From assembly GCA_013375405.1 (NCBI GenBank), contig JABXJU010000100.1:1-15057 (forward strand): 15,057 bases of DNA, given 5' to 3'. Source of the DNA: Candidatus Helarchaeota archaeon. Its GTDB lineage: Archaea; Asgardarchaeota; Lokiarchaeia; Helarchaeales; HEL-GB-A. This document shows positions 14,843-15,057 of this stretch, one piece after another (the first letter of the stretch is position 1; each line of letters starts with the position of its first letter). Under the pieces are notes generated by a model, which saw nothing but the letters and a program-made list of their open reading frames with translations, did no database searches and was not told the DNA's origin. A program made the position numbers and the translations under genes.

Positions 14843-15057
14843 ATGAGATGGTATCATCATGTATCACTAATTGTTACCTGTGGGATTATTTTTGGACTTT
14901 TATTTACATTTCTTATTACTTCAGTCATGGTAGACGGGCCCAAAGGAAATGAGGTAGAATTTATGGTCACTTTTGCGAGGAATTTACTACCAGGTCTAGG
15001 ACTTGGTTTTTTATGCACTTGTTGTATTTACCCTTTCGCAATGATAGAAGCTAACAT
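14843..15057 (+). CDS. membrane protein, 3' end cut by window
   Basis: An open frame from ATG 14843 runs off the right edge; 71 complete codons are visible. It opens MRWYHHVSLIVTCGIIF and has two hydrophobic segments (about residues 8-31 and 50-66), joined by a polar VDGPKGNEVEF loop. Two adjacent Cys (CTCC) lie in the second segment. GAGAGGCGA begins 14 bases upstream and serves as a ribosome binding site. It has the same direction as the 234-residue membrane protein before it, 148 bases away. The family cannot be named from this fragment. Confidence 0.65.
   Translation, partial: MRWYHHVSLIVTCGIIFGLLFTFLITSVMVDGPKGNEVEFMVTFARNLLPGLGLGFLCTCCIYPFAMIEAN

Noticed and set aside
1..15057. CRISPR arrays, tRNA or rRNA genes, transposases, phage genes, toxin-antitoxin pairs
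   Set aside because: No regularly spaced repeats, cloverleaf-like stretches, integrase or transposase motifs were seen on reading either strand; a covariance-model scan could still find a small RNA.

Overview
The window is an AT-rich stretch, densely packed with genes and most likely from an archaeon. The main clues are a coenzyme F420 gene (cofE), archaeal-type single-domain prephenate dehydrogenase and chorismate synthase genes, a MobB carrying a C-terminal Fe-S domain, TATA-like boxes at short distances from starts, T-run (rather than hairpin) ends on several genes, and frequent GTG starts. An Asgard or related deep archaeal lineage is plausible from base composition and gene style, but no signature protein in the window settles it. 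No rRNA, tRNA, CRISPR array, insertion sequence or phage gene was seen.

Layout. Positions 1-696 hold the 3' part of truA (tRNA pseudouridine synthase), convergent with mobB (705-1514, minus) and a small membrane protein (1550-1726, minus). A divergent intergenic region leads to a polyprenol/diacylglycerol kinase-like membrane enzyme (1978-3093) and a small four-helix membrane protein (3175-3564). On the minus strand follow a bifunctional chorismate mutase/prephenate dehydratase (3567-4655) and fdhD (4721-5518). Divergent from fdhD is a tight plus-strand set of four genes: nadB, a mobA-like gene, cofE and a LysE-family exporter (5624-9299). A minus-strand pair follows: a Nudix hydrolase and an unrecognised soluble protein with an apparent internal duplication (9329-10445). 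An ABC exporter pair (short FtsX-type permease plus MacB/LolD-type ATPase, 10587-11829) comes next on plus. The minus strand then carries aroC-tyrA (11864-13781), and the window closes with two unrecognised plus-strand membrane proteins, the last one cut by the window edge.

How the genes fit together. Two themes dominate. One is the making of redox cofactors: MobA and MobB (guanylation and delivery of the molybdopterin cofactor), FdhD (sulfuration of Mo/W formate dehydrogenase-type enzymes), NadB (first step of NAD from aspartate) and CofE (polyglutamylation of F420). Together these would supply the cofactors of a Mo/W- and F420/NAD-dependent formate or related oxidoreductase, although no such enzyme lies in the window. 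The other theme is aromatic amino acid synthesis: AroC makes chorismate, the mutase/dehydratase directs it to phenylpyruvate, and TyrA directs prephenate to tyrosine. The remaining genes concern lipid carriers, export and uncharacterised membrane functions. I found no clearly new multi-gene system. The least explained parts are the internally duplicated protein at 9329-10000, the half-size ABC permease and the two membrane proteins at the right end.
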